Source: Acidimicrobiaceae bacterium
GTDB taxonomy: Bacteria > Actinomycetota > Acidimicrobiia > Acidimicrobiales > Aldehydirespiratoraceae
NCBI GenBank assembly: GCA_009835735.1
Contig: VXWX01000042.1
Span: 1-40,320, forward strand
DNA length: 40,320 bases
Direction: 5' to 3'
The translations under genes and the position numbers were made by a program. The first letter of the stretch is position 1; every line of letters begins with the position of its first letter. The notes beneath the pieces were generated by a model. That model was given only the letters and a program-made list of their open reading frames with translations, had not been told where the DNA came from and ran no database searches. Of the stretch, positions 15,485 through 24,099 are shown one piece after another.

Positions 15485-17532
15485 GCCCGAGCCTCCCGGG
15501 ATTCGAGCCAGCGGTTGATGCGGGTCGCCGAGCGCCGCTTGCCGTGCTCCACCAGGCCCTCGGGATGGCGGGCGAACTGCATCGCCATGAGACCGAACAG
15601 GATCAGCCGCCAGTTGCCCGACAGCGGGAAGAACTCAGGGAGACGCTCCTCCCCCCGCACGATCCAGCCGAGCAGCTCGCCCTGGAGTATCAGCGGCTCG
15701 AACAGAGCGAAGGCCGCACCGGCTTGAATGGCTCCCTCCACGGTGCGAGCCCCGAGCGCGACCACCACCACCAGCCAGAACAACGCGACGACGGGAGCAA
15801 AGTTGAGCGCGTAATTAACATTCTGCTGATGCATCGCCAGCAGCGCTCCGCCCAACCCGGCGATGGCGGCCGACACCGCGAAGGCGACGATCCGGGCCCG
15901 AGCCGCGGAGATGCCGATCGACGCGGCGGCCACCTCGCTGCCACGAAGGGCGGCCAGAGTGCGCCCGATCGTGCCCTCGCGCAGCTGTATCACCACCACC
16001 GACACCACCACCAGCGCCACCACCGCCAGCACCAGGAAGGCGCGGTCGCTGGCGAAGTCGATCGGTCCGATCAGCGGGCGGGGTACCTGGGTGCCGGTGA
16101 GCAGCGCGGTGCTTCCCCCGCCCACCCAGGAGAACTTCACCATCACCGCGTCGAAGAAGAAGGCGAACGCCAGCGTGGCGATGGCGAGCCACACTCCCCC
16201 CAACCGCAGAACCGGAAGTGACAACAACGCTCCGACTACTGCAGCCAGCGCCGCTCCGATCAGCGCCGCGGCCAGAACCGACATGTTGAACCGGTCTGCC
16301 ATCTGGAAGACGGTGAAGCCTCCGATGGCCGCGAACGTCCCCTGGCACAGCGAGATCTGGCCGCCCATGCCGGTGATGACGGTGACCGACAGGTAGATGA
16401 GCGCGATGATCACCGCCTTCGTAACGAGGCTCATCCATAGGACATCGGCCCGGAACCACACCACCAGCCCGACCACGGTCACGAAGAACACCCCGAACAG
16501 CCGGGTGAACAGCGTCAGCTTTGGGTGGCGCTCGAGGGCGGCCAACGCCGGCGGCGGGGGATCCACGCCGGCCAGGGGATCGGATGCCTCGCGCTGCCGG
16601 CCGACGGCGCGCCACAGCACCAGGATGGCGAACAGCACCACGAACGGCAGCGACGGGGTGAGATTCTCCTGGAATGGCCGCAGCCAGGTGTGGTCGTCGG
16701 CCAGCCCGGGCAGAAACGTGTTGAACACCGCGATGAACCACCCCAGCCCCAGCCCGCCCAGCAGGGCCCGGGGCAGGCTGACGAGCAGTCCTGTGGCCGC
16801 CGCGGCCACCGCGATGATCACCAGGGTGAAGTAGTCCCCCGAGCTGAGCGAGTTGAACCGGGGCGCGATCAGCACCCCGGCCATGCCCGCGAACGTGCTC
16901 GACAGCGCCCAGGCGAACGCCGAGACCCGGTTGGCGTTGATCCCGCTCAGCTCGGTCATGCGGGGACTCTCCACCACCGCCCGCATCGATAGGCCCATCA
17001 TCGTGAACCGGAACAGGGCGGCCAGGAGCAGCGTCCCGGCCAGCGCCACCGCCATCATGGCCAACTCGTCGCGGTTGAAGCGGTAGACCCCGAAGGGGTC
17101 GTAGTACACGCCGGCGCCGTCGGGAACGATGCCGGTTATCTGTCGCCCGGCGACGGCGCTGAACCGGGCCGCCCAGTTGAAGATCTCGGGCAGGGCCACG
17201 CTGAGACCGATGGTGACGACCAGCTTCGACACCGCCGAGGCGGTGCGGAGGTGGCGGAAGATGGCTCGCTCGAGCACCAGTCCCACCAGCGGCGCCAGCA
17301 CGAACACCGACACCAGTAGGGCCGCCCACTTGGGCCAGCCCCACACGCTATGGGCCTTGAAGTACATGGCGGCCGAGATGTAGGCCTGCGCGCCGAACGC
17401 CAGGTTGAACACGCCGGAGGTCTTGTAGGTGAGCACGAAGCCCAGTGCTATGAGCGCGTAGACCGCTCCGGGGGGCGTGCCCTGAAGCAGACCTCGAAAG
17501 AGGTCCTCGAAGAACCCCGACGCCAGGATCAC
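15481..17532 (-). CDS. Fused LivH-LivM permease of a branched-chain amino acid-type ABC importer
   Basis: At 683 residues this is both permease subunits in one chain. Residues about 1-300 are LivH-like (GTPPGAVYALIALGFVLTYK at the N terminus, multiple helices). A hydrophilic proline/alanine linker with PPPPALAALERHP lies near 320-335. Residues about 345-650 are LivM-like, with the characteristic GMGGQISLCQGTFAAIGG and a second cytoplasmic coupling segment in GISAARARIVAF. Normally these are two genes of about 300 residues each. The four-base overlap with the LivG gene and 45 bases from the binding-protein gene place it in a complete importer operon. The C terminus has a short basic tail. Confidence 0.92.
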   Translation of the reverse strand: MILASGFFEDLFRGLLQGTPPGAVYALIALGFVLTYKTSGVFNLAFGAQAYISAAMYFKAHSVWGWPKWAALLVSVFVLAPLVGLVLERAIFRHLRTASAVSKLVVTIGLSVALPEIFNWAARFSAVAGRQITGIVPDGAGVYYDPFGVYRFNRDELAMMAVALAGTLLLAALFRFTMMGLSMRAVVESPRMTELSGINANRVSAFAWALSSTFAGMAGVLIAPRFNSLSSGDYFTLVIIAVAAAATGLLVSLPRALLGGLGLGWFIAVFNTFLPGLADDHTWLRPFQENLTPSLPFVVLFAILVLWRAVGRQREASDPLAGVDPPPPALAALERHPKLTLFTRLFGVFFVTVVGLVVWFRADVLWMSLVTKAVIIALIYLSVTVITGMGGQISLCQGTFAAIGGFTVFQMADRFNMSVLAAALIGAALAAVVGALLSLPVLRLGGVWLAIATLAFAFFFDAVMVKFSWVGGGSTALLTGTQVPRPLIGPIDFASDRAFLVLAVVALVVVSVVVIQLREGTIGRTLAALRGSEVAAASIGISAARARIVAFAVSAAIAGLGGALLAMHQQNVNYALNFAPVVALFWLVVVVALGARTVEGAIQAGAAFALFEPLILQGELLGWIVRGEERLPEFFPLSGNWRLILFGLMAMQFARHPEGLVEHGKRRSATRINRWLESREARA

Positions 17533-17577
17533 ACTGCGGCGCTCAAGGCTCGGTTGCGGTCAAGCGAGCGTGCCGGG

Positions 17578-19134
17578 TCAGGCCGCGAAGTCGGTGGGCG
17601 TCGGCTCGGACCATTCCTCGGTGTCGCCGGGCCAGCACATCCACGGCGCGGGCTGGAACCCGACGAATCCCCCGCCCTCGATCCGCACCGAGGACGTGCA
17701 ATGAAGCTCGTACGCGTGGTCGTAGACGAAGGGCTCGACCGCGGTGTGCTGGCGACTCCAGTCGACTGGGTTGATCAGGCCGCCCGCGTCGTAGGTGATC
17801 TGGTTGAGCGAGTCGATGATGGACTGCCGGTCGAATCCAGGTCCTGCCTCCAGCAACCCGGTGACGAACAGGTCGGCGTTGATCCAGCCGACCAGCGTCT
17901 GCTCGGCCAGCGGGCCTCCATGAGCCGGCACCCACCGGTCGTAGGCGTGACGCAACGGGCTGTCGACCTCGTACTCGAACGCGGCGAACACCAGCAGGGC
18001 GTAGTCACCGTCGAACAGATCGCCGGCCGCCGCCACGAACTCATCGTTGTAGGAGTTCGGATGGAGCAGGGTGATCTGGTCCCTCACCCCCTGGCGCTCC
18101 AGCTCCTGAGCCAGGGTCAGCATGGCGTTCAGGTCCATGCAGGTGGCGATGAAGTCGACACCGGCGTCGATCATCTGGGTCACTTCCGGCCCGATGCCGT
18201 TGGGCAGGCCGTAGGCCATGTTGTCGTTGAAGTAGGCGACCTCCATACCGACCGCAGGCCCGTAGAGGTCGATCGAGTCGGAGAAGGCCTTGGCGCACAC
18301 CTTGGATGTCTCGGTGATGCCGTATCCGAGCAGCCCGACCCTGGTCGCGCCGGCCTGCGACGCGATCCAGACGAAGCTGCGGATAGTGCAGGTGGGGCAT
18401 CCGATCACATGGTTGCCGAAGATGTTGTCGCGGTTGACGGCGTCGGCGCCGTGGATGTTCCAAACGAAGGTCGGAACCCCTGCGTCGTTGAGGTCGCCCC
18501 ACCCCGAAGGAAGGAGCGTCGCCTGGAACGCGGCCAGGCTGCTGTTGTCGGCGATGATCTTCAGGGCGTGCTCCTGGTTGCGGAACAGCTCGTCGTCGAG
18601 GATCTCGTCGATGACCAGATTGCGGCCGTAGACACCGCCCGAGTCGTTGACGTAATCGAAGTAGGCCTGGATCCCGGTGACGAAGCAGTCGAGGATGCAG
18701 GTTCCCAGCGGGTTGTTCTGCTTGATGCCCACGACCGACACTCGGATCTCGTCGTCGGTTACTCCGGGCACACCCTCGAGGGCCATGAACGTGTGGCGCT
18801 CCGGGTAAGGGTCGACCGGCTCCTCGACGGCGGGCTCGGTGGTCGTGGGCTCGTCAGTTGCTGCCTCGTCGGTGCCGACCGGCTCCGGGTCCGGGTCCGG
18901 CTCGGGCGCCTCGTCGGTGCCGGCCGGCTCCGGGTCCGGCTCGGGCTCGGGCGCCTCGTCGGTGCCGGCCGGCTCGGGGTCCGGTTCCGGCTCCGGAGCG
19001 GCCGGCGAGGTCGTGGTGGGCGCGACTGCATCGGATGCGGGGGTGGCTCCGTCGCCGCTGGGGCTGTTGCCGCAGGCCGCGGCCAGCATGGCTATGGCGC
19101 AGACGGTTGTGAGTGTGCGTCGGGCTCGATTCAT
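17578..19134 (-). CDS. ABC importer substrate-binding lipoprotein (Liv-type periplasmic-binding fold)
   Basis: A 518-residue extracytoplasmic binding protein. The ATG at 19134 begins a basic n-region, a hydrophobic stretch and the lipobox LAAAC with C21, so the mature protein should be lipid-anchored. The N-terminal Leu at -4 rather than -3 is slightly off consensus. Residues about 45-105 are a Pro/Glu/Asp/Thr-rich linker with three 15-residue repeats (see 18863-18997), then a type I periplasmic-binding domain (DEIRVSVVGIK onward). The linker probably spaces the domain from the membrane. A frame open to 19215 exists, but the lipobox fixes the start. A GGGGG-rich ribosome-binding site (TAGGGGGACCC) precedes the ATG. 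It heads the nine-gene minus-strand operon; ligand unknown, likely a carboxylate or other hydrophobic acid. Confidence 0.92.
   Translation of the reverse strand: MNRARRTLTTVCAIAMLAAACGNSPSGDGATPASDAVAPTTTSPAAPEPEPDPEPAGTDEAPEPEPDPEPAGTDEAPEPDPDPEPVGTDEAATDEPTTTEPAVEEPVDPYPERHTFMALEGVPGVTDDEIRVSVVGIKQNNPLGTCILDCFVTGIQAYFDYVNDSGGVYGRNLVIDEILDDELFRNQEHALKIIADNSSLAAFQATLLPSGWGDLNDAGVPTFVWNIHGADAVNRDNIFGNHVIGCPTCTIRSFVWIASQAGATRVGLLGYGITETSKVCAKAFSDSIDLYGPAVGMEVAYFNDNMAYGLPNGIGPEVTQMIDAGVDFIATCMDLNAMLTLAQELERQGVRDQITLLHPNSYNDEFVAAAGDLFDGDYALLVFAAFEYEVDSPLRHAYDRWVPAHGGPLAEQTLVGWINADLFVTGLLEAGPGFDRQSIIDSLNQITYDAGGLINPVDWSRQHTAVEPFVYDHAYELHCTSSVRIEGGGFVGFQPAPWMCWPGDTEEWSEPTPTDFAA
18863..18997. repeat. 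Three 45-bp tandem repeats encoding the lipoprotein linker
   Basis: Three in-frame 45-bp units (starting near 18863, 18908 and 18953 on the plus strand) encode 15-residue units of the form PEP-acid-PDPEP-x-GTDEA. The copies differ by a few substitutions only. This is a recent in-frame expansion candidate and could vary in copy number between strains. Confidence 0.85.
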
Positions 19135-19296
19135 GGGTCCCCCTAGGTGTCGCGCAGAAATACTGCCGTCCCGGCGGCTCAGGGCGACTCGCGCCGCCGT
19201 CAGTTGCCTTCCCATCGCTGATGCTAGACGGAGCCATCCGCTCGGCCTCTGACGGCTTGCCGATACAGTCGCTCCGGTGAAGGCCCGGGGGACGGT
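19135..19296. promoter_or_regulatory. Divergent region between Liv operon and acyl-CoA dehydrogenase pair
   Basis: The 162 bases carry promoters for both directions. For the plus strand there is TACAGT (19264-19269) next to a small GTG-started frame. For the minus strand there is a possible TAGCAT (19226-19221) with a long leader. A 7-bp GC-rich inverted repeat (19172-19178/19193-19199) is present but weak. Confidence 0.4.
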
Positions 19297-19306
19297 GTGC
19301 GGCTGA
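19277..19306 (+). CDS. Possible 9-codon leaderless upstream ORF
   Basis: GTG at 19277 lies 7 bases after TACAGT and opens nine codons, including a cysteine, ending at TGA 19304-19306. It overlaps the dehydrogenase start (GTG 19297) by 10 bases in another frame. Translation could modulate that start. It may equally be chance. Confidence 0.2.
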   Translation: MKARGTVCG

Positions 19307-20505
19307 CCTACACCTCAGAGGTCGAGGCGTTCAGAGCCGAGTTCTCGGCCTGGCTCGACGCCAACCTGCCCGACGAGGCGGCCACCGCCATCCGGCCCCG
19401 GTCCAGCGCCGACATCCCGGCGTGGGCCCGGGACTTCCAGCGCCGCATGTTCGACGACGGCTGGCTGGTGCCGGGATACCCGCCGGAGTTCGGCGGGCGC
19501 AACGCCAGCCTGTACAAGCAGGCAGTCTTCTGGGAGGAACTGGGCCGGCGCCGGGTGACTCAGAGCTTCAACCCCCAGGGTCTCGGCATCGTCAGCGCGT
19601 CGATCATCACCTTCGGCACCGAGGAACAGAAGCACCGCTGGGCCGTCCCGATCATGCGGGCAGAGCGGACCGCGGCGCTGGGCATGAGCGAACCCGGCGC
19701 GGGCAGCGATCTGGCCGGACTGACCACCCGGGCCGTTCTCGACGGCGACCGCTTCATCGTCAACGGCCAGAAGGTGTGGACCTCGGGGGCCCACGACGCC
19801 GACGTGCTGCTGGCCTTCGTCCGCACCGATCCCGACGTGCCCAAGCACAAGGGCATCTCGGCGTTGATCATCGAGACCGACACGCCGGGGCTGGTGCGAA
19901 GGCCCTTCGGCGACATCACCGGCCGGCCACCCGACTTCAACGAGGTGTTCTTCGACGACGTGCCGGTCCCCCGCGAGAACCTGGTCGGCGAACTCAACGA
20001 CGGCTGGCGGGTGTGCACCGGCTCGCTGGCCCACGAACGCGAGATGCTATGGATCCTGTGGTCTCAGGGCCTCGACCGGATGCTCGACGACATGCTCGAA
20101 CAGCTGAATGAAGGCGCGGGCGCGGGCGCGGGCGCGGCCGGTGACCCGGTGGTGCTGGACGGGCTGGGCGGCTCGATCATGGACTCCTGGGCCCTGCGCC
20201 TGCTGGGCCAGCGCCAACTGGCCCGCAGCCAGAGAGGCCTGCGCGTGGCCGACCAGTCGCTGCTGAAGCTGCTCGGCTCGGAGGCCCAGCAGAAGCTGGC
20301 GCTCCTGATGCTGGAGTCGCTGGGTCCGGTCGCTCTGGACCGCACCGTGCCCGAAGGTGCGCAGTCGCCCTACGAGAGCGATCGCTCGGCGCTGTCGTGG
20401 GCCGACCGGTACTGGTTCACGTTCGCGGGCACCATCAGCGGGGGCACCAGCGAGATTCACCGCAACATCATCGCCGAGCGTGTCCTCGGCCAGCCCAGGG
20501 GCTAG
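19297..20505 (+). CDS. Acyl-CoA dehydrogenase, catalytic-type subunit
   Basis: A 402-residue FAD enzyme for alpha,beta-dehydrogenation of an acyl-CoA. The N-terminal helical part, the LGMSEPGAGSDLA flavin-binding block (about 128-140), the WTSGAHDAD segment and the C-terminal SGGTSEIHRNIIAERVLG are all present. The C-terminal position used as base in medium-chain enzymes is glycine (SGGTSE), but E247 in LAHER matches the alternative helix-G base used by isovaleryl-type and steroid ChsE-type enzymes. Only four bases separate it from the shorter dehydrogenase gene downstream, suggesting an alpha2beta2 complex. An alanine-glycine microsatellite (20113-20136) inserts about eight residues. Start GTG 19297 is preceded by a weak GGGGG five bases away. 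Confidence 0.92.
   Translation: MRLTYTSEVEAFRAEFSAWLDANLPDEAATAIRPRSSADIPAWARDFQRRMFDDGWLVPGYPPEFGGRNASLYKQAVFWEELGRRRVTQSFNPQGLGIVSASIITFGTEEQKHRWAVPIMRAERTAALGMSEPGAGSDLAGLTTRAVLDGDRFIVNGQKVWTSGAHDADVLLAFVRTDPDVPKHKGISALIIETDTPGLVRRPFGDITGRPPDFNEVFFDDVPVPRENLVGELNDGWRVCTGSLAHEREMLWILWSQGLDRMLDDMLEQLNEGAGAGAGAAGDPVVLDGLGGSIMDSWALRLLGQRQLARSQRGLRVADQSLLKLLGSEAQQKLALLMLESLGPVALDRTVPEGAQSPYESDRSALSWADRYWFTFAGTISGGTSEIHRNIIAERVLGQPRG
20113..20136 (+). repeat. (GGCGCG)4 microsatellite inside the acyl-CoA dehydrogenase gene
   Basis: Four exact hexamer copies encode alternating Gly-Ala within the loop after LNE. Hexamer gain or loss keeps frame, so loop length could vary between strains. Confidence 0.8.
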
Positions 20506-20509
20506 AGCG

Positions 20510-21631
20510 ATGGAGTTCGAGTTCACCGAGGACCAACTGGAGCTCCAGCGGGCGGTGCGCGACATGCTCGACGCCGAGGCGCCGCCCGAGCTGGCCCGAG
20601 CGGTGGCCGACGGCGAGTCCGACGCCGCCGACTTCTGGCAGACGATGGCGGGCCTGGAGTGGCCGGCCATGGCCCTTCCGGAATCAGCCGGGGGCCTGGG
20701 CTACGGCTGGGTGGAGCTGGCCATCGTGCTGGAGGAGTTGGGCCGTCACGCCGCGCCCGGACCGTTCGTGGCCACCGTCACCCAGTTCGCGCCATTGGTA
20801 GCCGAAGTCGCCTCGCCGGATCAGGCTTCCGAGCTGCTGGCGCCGGTGGCCGCGGGCCGGACCACCGGCACGATCGCCGTCGATGAGGGGTCCGGTACCT
20901 GGCACCCCGACGGCGTCCAGGCCGCCGCCCGGCGCGACGGCGACGACCTCGTCCTGGAAGGCACGAAGCACTATGTGCTCGACGGCGCCGCCGCCGAGGA
21001 GATCGCGGTTGCGGTCCGCCTGGACGGCGAGTTGCGGGTGGTCACGGTGCCGGGCTCGGCGGTCCAGGCCGTCGGGGGCATTCCCGTCGATCCCGGCGTC
21101 CGCCACGCCACCATCGCCCTCGACGGGGTGCGGGTGCCGGCCGGTCGGCTGCTGGGCGACGGCGATGCCAGCGATGCGATCCGCCGGGCGTTGGAGGAGT
21201 CGGTGACCGCGGTCGCCGCGGTCACGCTGGGCGCCTGCCAGCGGATCTTCGACATCATCAACGCCTACACCAAGGAGCGCATCCAGTTCAGCGTGCCCAT
21301 CGGCTCGTTCCAGGCCGTGAAGCACAAGCTGGCCGACATGTACCGTGACATCGAACGGGCCCGGGTGCTCGTCTACTACGCGGCCCTGACCCTGGCCGAG
21401 GACCACCCGGACCGCACGCTGGCCGCCTCGATGGCCAAGGCCGGCACCGGCGAGGCCCAGCGCCGATGCGTGCAGGACGGCCTCCAGCTCGCGGGCGGCA
21501 TCGGATACACCTGGGAGCACGACCTGCACCTGTTCCTGCGCCGGGCCAAGGTGGGCGAGCTCCATTTCGGCTCGGCCTCCCACCACCGCCGCAAAGTCGC
21601 CCGCCTAGCCCTCCAAGCCGGAGCCGCCTAG
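20510..21631 (+). CDS. Acyl-CoA dehydrogenase-like partner subunit
   Basis: A 373-residue acyl-CoA dehydrogenase-fold protein. The middle flavin/substrate block is divergent (the SEPGAGSD motif is missing). The C-terminal half keeps VPIGSFQAVKHKLADMYRD and GGIGYTWEHDLHLFLRRAK. Neither the C-terminal glutamate nor the LAHER-type helix glutamate is evident, so this is probably the non-catalytic half of a heterotetramer with the preceding gene, as in steroid-degrading FadE/ChsE pairs. The ATG at 20510 follows the upstream stop by four bases, implying 1:1 synthesis. It is a paralogue of the protein at 35872-36921. Confidence 0.9.
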   Translation: MEFEFTEDQLELQRAVRDMLDAEAPPELARAVADGESDAADFWQTMAGLEWPAMALPESAGGLGYGWVELAIVLEELGRHAAPGPFVATVTQFAPLVAEVASPDQASELLAPVAAGRTTGTIAVDEGSGTWHPDGVQAAARRDGDDLVLEGTKHYVLDGAAAEEIAVAVRLDGELRVVTVPGSAVQAVGGIPVDPGVRHATIALDGVRVPAGRLLGDGDASDAIRRALEESVTAVAAVTLGACQRIFDIINAYTKERIQFSVPIGSFQAVKHKLADMYRDIERARVLVYYAALTLAEDHPDRTLAASMAKAGTGEAQRRCVQDGLQLAGGIGYTWEHDLHLFLRRAKVGELHFGSASHHRRKVARLALQAGAA

Positions 21632-21643
21632 CTCCGGGCTTGC

Positions 21644-22855
21644 TCAGGACGGGTCGAAGAGGACCGGCAGTTCCGGCGGGCCGCGGAAGGCGTAGCCGCT
21701 GATCACCGGGATCCCGGCGTCGGGGTCGAGGCGCAGGTTGGGCAGGCGGTCGAGCACGGCATTGATCCCAACCTCGAGCTCCATACGGGCCAGGTGCATT
21801 CCCAGGCACTGGTGCGGCCCGGTGCCGAAGGCCATGTGCTGCTGGGGCTCCCGGTCGAGGTCCCACTCGCCGGAGGCGTCCCATCGATCCTCGTCGCGTG
21901 ACGCCGAGCCGTTGATGATCGAGACGGACGACCCGGCCGGCACAGGGCAGCCGCCGATCTCGGTGTCGGTCGTCGCCACCCGGGCCACCATCGTCACCGA
22001 CGTCTCCCAGCGCAGGGTCTCCTCCACCACGACCGGCACCAACGACCGGTCGGCCAGCACCCGGGCCATCGCCTCGGGACGCTCCAGCAGGGCCAGCAGA
22101 CAGGACCCGAAGGCCCGGTAGGTGGTCTCGGCCCCGGCCGGCAGCAGCAAGCGCAGGAATCCGTAGATCTTCTCGTCGGTGAGCCGGGCCCCGTCGATCT
22201 CGGCGTGCACCAGCTCCGACAGCAGGTCGCCAATGGGCTCGGTCCGCCTGGCTTCCACCAACGGCTCCAGGTAGTCGCGCATCGCCTGGGACGCGGCCCG
22301 TCCCTCCTCGGGGTACAGCGGCCCGTAGTTGATTCGCATGGCCCAGTCGTTGAACTGCTCGTGGTCGGTGGTGGGCACGCCCACGATCCCGCAGATCACC
22401 TGCACCGGGAACTTGCTGGTGACCTGGTCGACCAGGTCGGCCCGCCCGGTCGGGGCGATTTCGTCCAGCAGCCGCTCGATCACGGGCTCCACCAGCTCGC
22501 TCCGCCAGCGCTCGAGAGTCGAGCGACGGAAGGCGTAGGCCACGAGGTTGCGGTAGCGGCGATGCTCGTCGCCGTCGAGCCCGAGCATCAACTCCCCCAT
22601 GTACGGCCGCATGACCTCACCGTTGATCGACGCCGAGAACGAGCGCCAGTCCCGCAGCACCTGGTCGGCGTCGTCGAAAGTCGTGACGGTGAACCTCGGA
22701 AGCGCCGGATCCTCGGTGAGGCTGAACCCCTCCTCCCGGATGACGGGGCAGTGCTGGCGGGCATGGTCCCACTGGCCGTAAGGCTGGGCGGAGTCCCACT
22801 GGTCATACGGCGGCGCGGAATAGTCCATCTCGGCGTCCATGCCGGCGTCGTCCAT
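21644..22855 (-). CDS. Cytochrome P450
   Basis: A 403-residue soluble bacterial P450 that hydroxylates an organic substrate using electrons from a ferredoxin or reductase, neither of which is encoded nearby. The I-helix oxygen-activation motif AGAETT is at 240-245, ExxR at E279-R282, and the heme-cysteine loop FGTGPHQCLG at 343-352 with C350. Start ATG 22855 lies two bases after the CoA-transferase stop; later in-frame ATGs (22840, 22828) are possible and no strong ribosome-binding site is seen. It is the third gene of an operon with amidohydrolase and CoA-transferase, so it probably oxidises the same compound. Family or subfamily cannot be assigned. It converges with the dehydrogenase gene across 12 bases. 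Confidence 0.93.
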   Translation of the reverse strand: MDDAGMDAEMDYSAPPYDQWDSAQPYGQWDHARQHCPVIREEGFSLTEDPALPRFTVTTFDDADQVLRDWRSFSASINGEVMRPYMGELMLGLDGDEHRRYRNLVAYAFRRSTLERWRSELVEPVIERLLDEIAPTGRADLVDQVTSKFPVQVICGIVGVPTTDHEQFNDWAMRINYGPLYPEEGRAASQAMRDYLEPLVEARRTEPIGDLLSELVHAEIDGARLTDEKIYGFLRLLLPAGAETTYRAFGSCLLALLERPEAMARVLADRSLVPVVVEETLRWETSVTMVARVATTDTEIGGCPVPAGSSVSIINGSASRDEDRWDASGEWDLDREPQQHMAFGTGPHQCLGMHLARMELEVGINAVLDRLPNLRLDPDAGIPVISGYAFRGPPELPVLFDPS

Positions 22856-22857
22856 GC

Positions 22858-24081
22858 CTAGAGGATGGCTCCGCGTGACTTGAGAGCGGCGATCTCGTCC
22901 CAGTCGATTCCGAGTTCGGCCAGCACCAGCTCGGTGTGCTCTCCCAGCTCCGGCGCTCGCTCCACCTCCACGGGGGCCTCGTCGAACTGGGCGGGGCTGG
23001 CCACGAGCTGAACCGGGTTCCCGGCGCCGTCCTCCATGGCGGGCAGGTAGTTGTTGGCCACCACCTGGGGGTCGTCGTAGAGCTCGGCCAGGGTCTGGAA
23101 CGGGGTCCACACCCCCTCGAAGTCGGCCAGTCGCTCCTTCCACTCGTCGAGGGTGCGCCCGGCGAAGGCCTCGTCGATGATGTCGATGCACTCCGGCCCG
23201 TTCTTCGAGCGGGCCTCGGAGGTGTTGAACCGCTCGTCATCCACCAGGATCGGGCGCTCCAGCCGGGCCGCGAAGTCGTCCCAGTACCGGTCGCTCTGGA
23301 GCAGGATGAGGCTGATGTAGCGGTCGTCGGCGGTGCGGAACACGCCCACCCCCGGATTGGGGTTCTTGCGCCGGTCTCCCCGGGGCAGCGAGGTGAGCCC
23401 GAACAGCTTGGCCGCCACCACCAGCGGCGAGACCTGCCACATGGCGGTGGCCAGCAGCGACACGTCGATCACGCTGGGCTCGCCGGTGCGCTCCCGCTTG
23501 AGCAGCGCGGCCGCGATGGCGCCGGCCAGCGCCATGCCGCCCATCACGTCGCCGAAGGCCGGGGAGGGCTGGCCCTGGGGCCAACCGGCCGCGTCGGGCG
23601 GGAACACCGCGGCCACCGCGCCCCGGGCCCAGAACGAGGCCCCGTCGAAGCCGCCCTTCTCCGCGTCGGGACCGGCCGGTCCCTGCCCGGTCCCCCGGGC
23701 GATGACGATGGACGGGTTGCGGGCCAGGATCGCCTCGTTGTCGATGCCCAGACGTCGTCGCACCGGTTCCAGGTAGTTGGTGAGGAACACGTCGGCCGTC
23801 TCGACCAGCTTCATCAGGGCCTCGCGGCCGTCGGGGTGGGCGACGTTGAGCGCCACCGAGCGTTTCCCCCGGTTGGGCTGCTCCACCATGAAGTTCACGG
23901 TGCCGGCGGGGATCAGCCCCGAGGTGATCAGACCCCGCTGCGGATCGCCGCCGGCCGGGTTCTCGACCTTGATGACATCGGCGCCCCAGTCCACCAGCAC
24001 CGACCCGCCCGAGGGCACGAACATCCAGGACGCGACCTCGACAACCCTGACGCCCTCCAAGGGCCTCGACACGTCCGGCAC
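22858..24081 (-). CDS. Family III CoA-transferase (CaiB/BaiF type)
   Basis: A 407-residue CoA-transferase that moves CoA between carboxylic acids through an enzyme-aspartyl anhydride. N-terminal LEGVRVVEVASWM and GADVIKVENPAGGD, then RGKRSVALN, are standard. The catalytic aspartate is D178 in FGDVMGGMALAG. The gene starts at ATG 24081, 18 bases after the amidohydrolase stop, and ends two bases before the P450 start. It is paralogous to the CoA-transferase at 39039-40241 but clearly distinct in sequence. It probably activates a carboxylate produced by the amidohydrolase or P450 step. Confidence 0.93.
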   Translation of the reverse strand: MPDVSRPLEGVRVVEVASWMFVPSGGSVLVDWGADVIKVENPAGGDPQRGLITSGLIPAGTVNFMVEQPNRGKRSVALNVAHPDGREALMKLVETADVFLTNYLEPVRRRLGIDNEAILARNPSIVIARGTGQGPAGPDAEKGGFDGASFWARGAVAAVFPPDAAGWPQGQPSPAFGDVMGGMALAGAIAAALLKRERTGEPSVIDVSLLATAMWQVSPLVVAAKLFGLTSLPRGDRRKNPNPGVGVFRTADDRYISLILLQSDRYWDDFAARLERPILVDDERFNTSEARSKNGPECIDIIDEAFAGRTLDEWKERLADFEGVWTPFQTLAELYDDPQVVANNYLPAMEDGAGNPVQLVASPAQFDEAPVEVERAPELGEHTELVLAELGIDWDEIAALKSRGAIL

Positions 24082-24099
24082 CTCAGGCTCGCGGCGCGG

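Noticed and set aside
17350-19146. A 598-codon plus-strand frame opposite the binding-protein gene
   Set aside because: The Val/Gly/Asp-rich translation is the antisense of the lipoprotein, including its repeats; no family features.
19172-19199. A 7-bp GC-rich inverted repeat between the Liv operon and dehydrogenase genes
   Set aside because: Short, all G/C arms with a 14-base loop are expected by chance at this composition.
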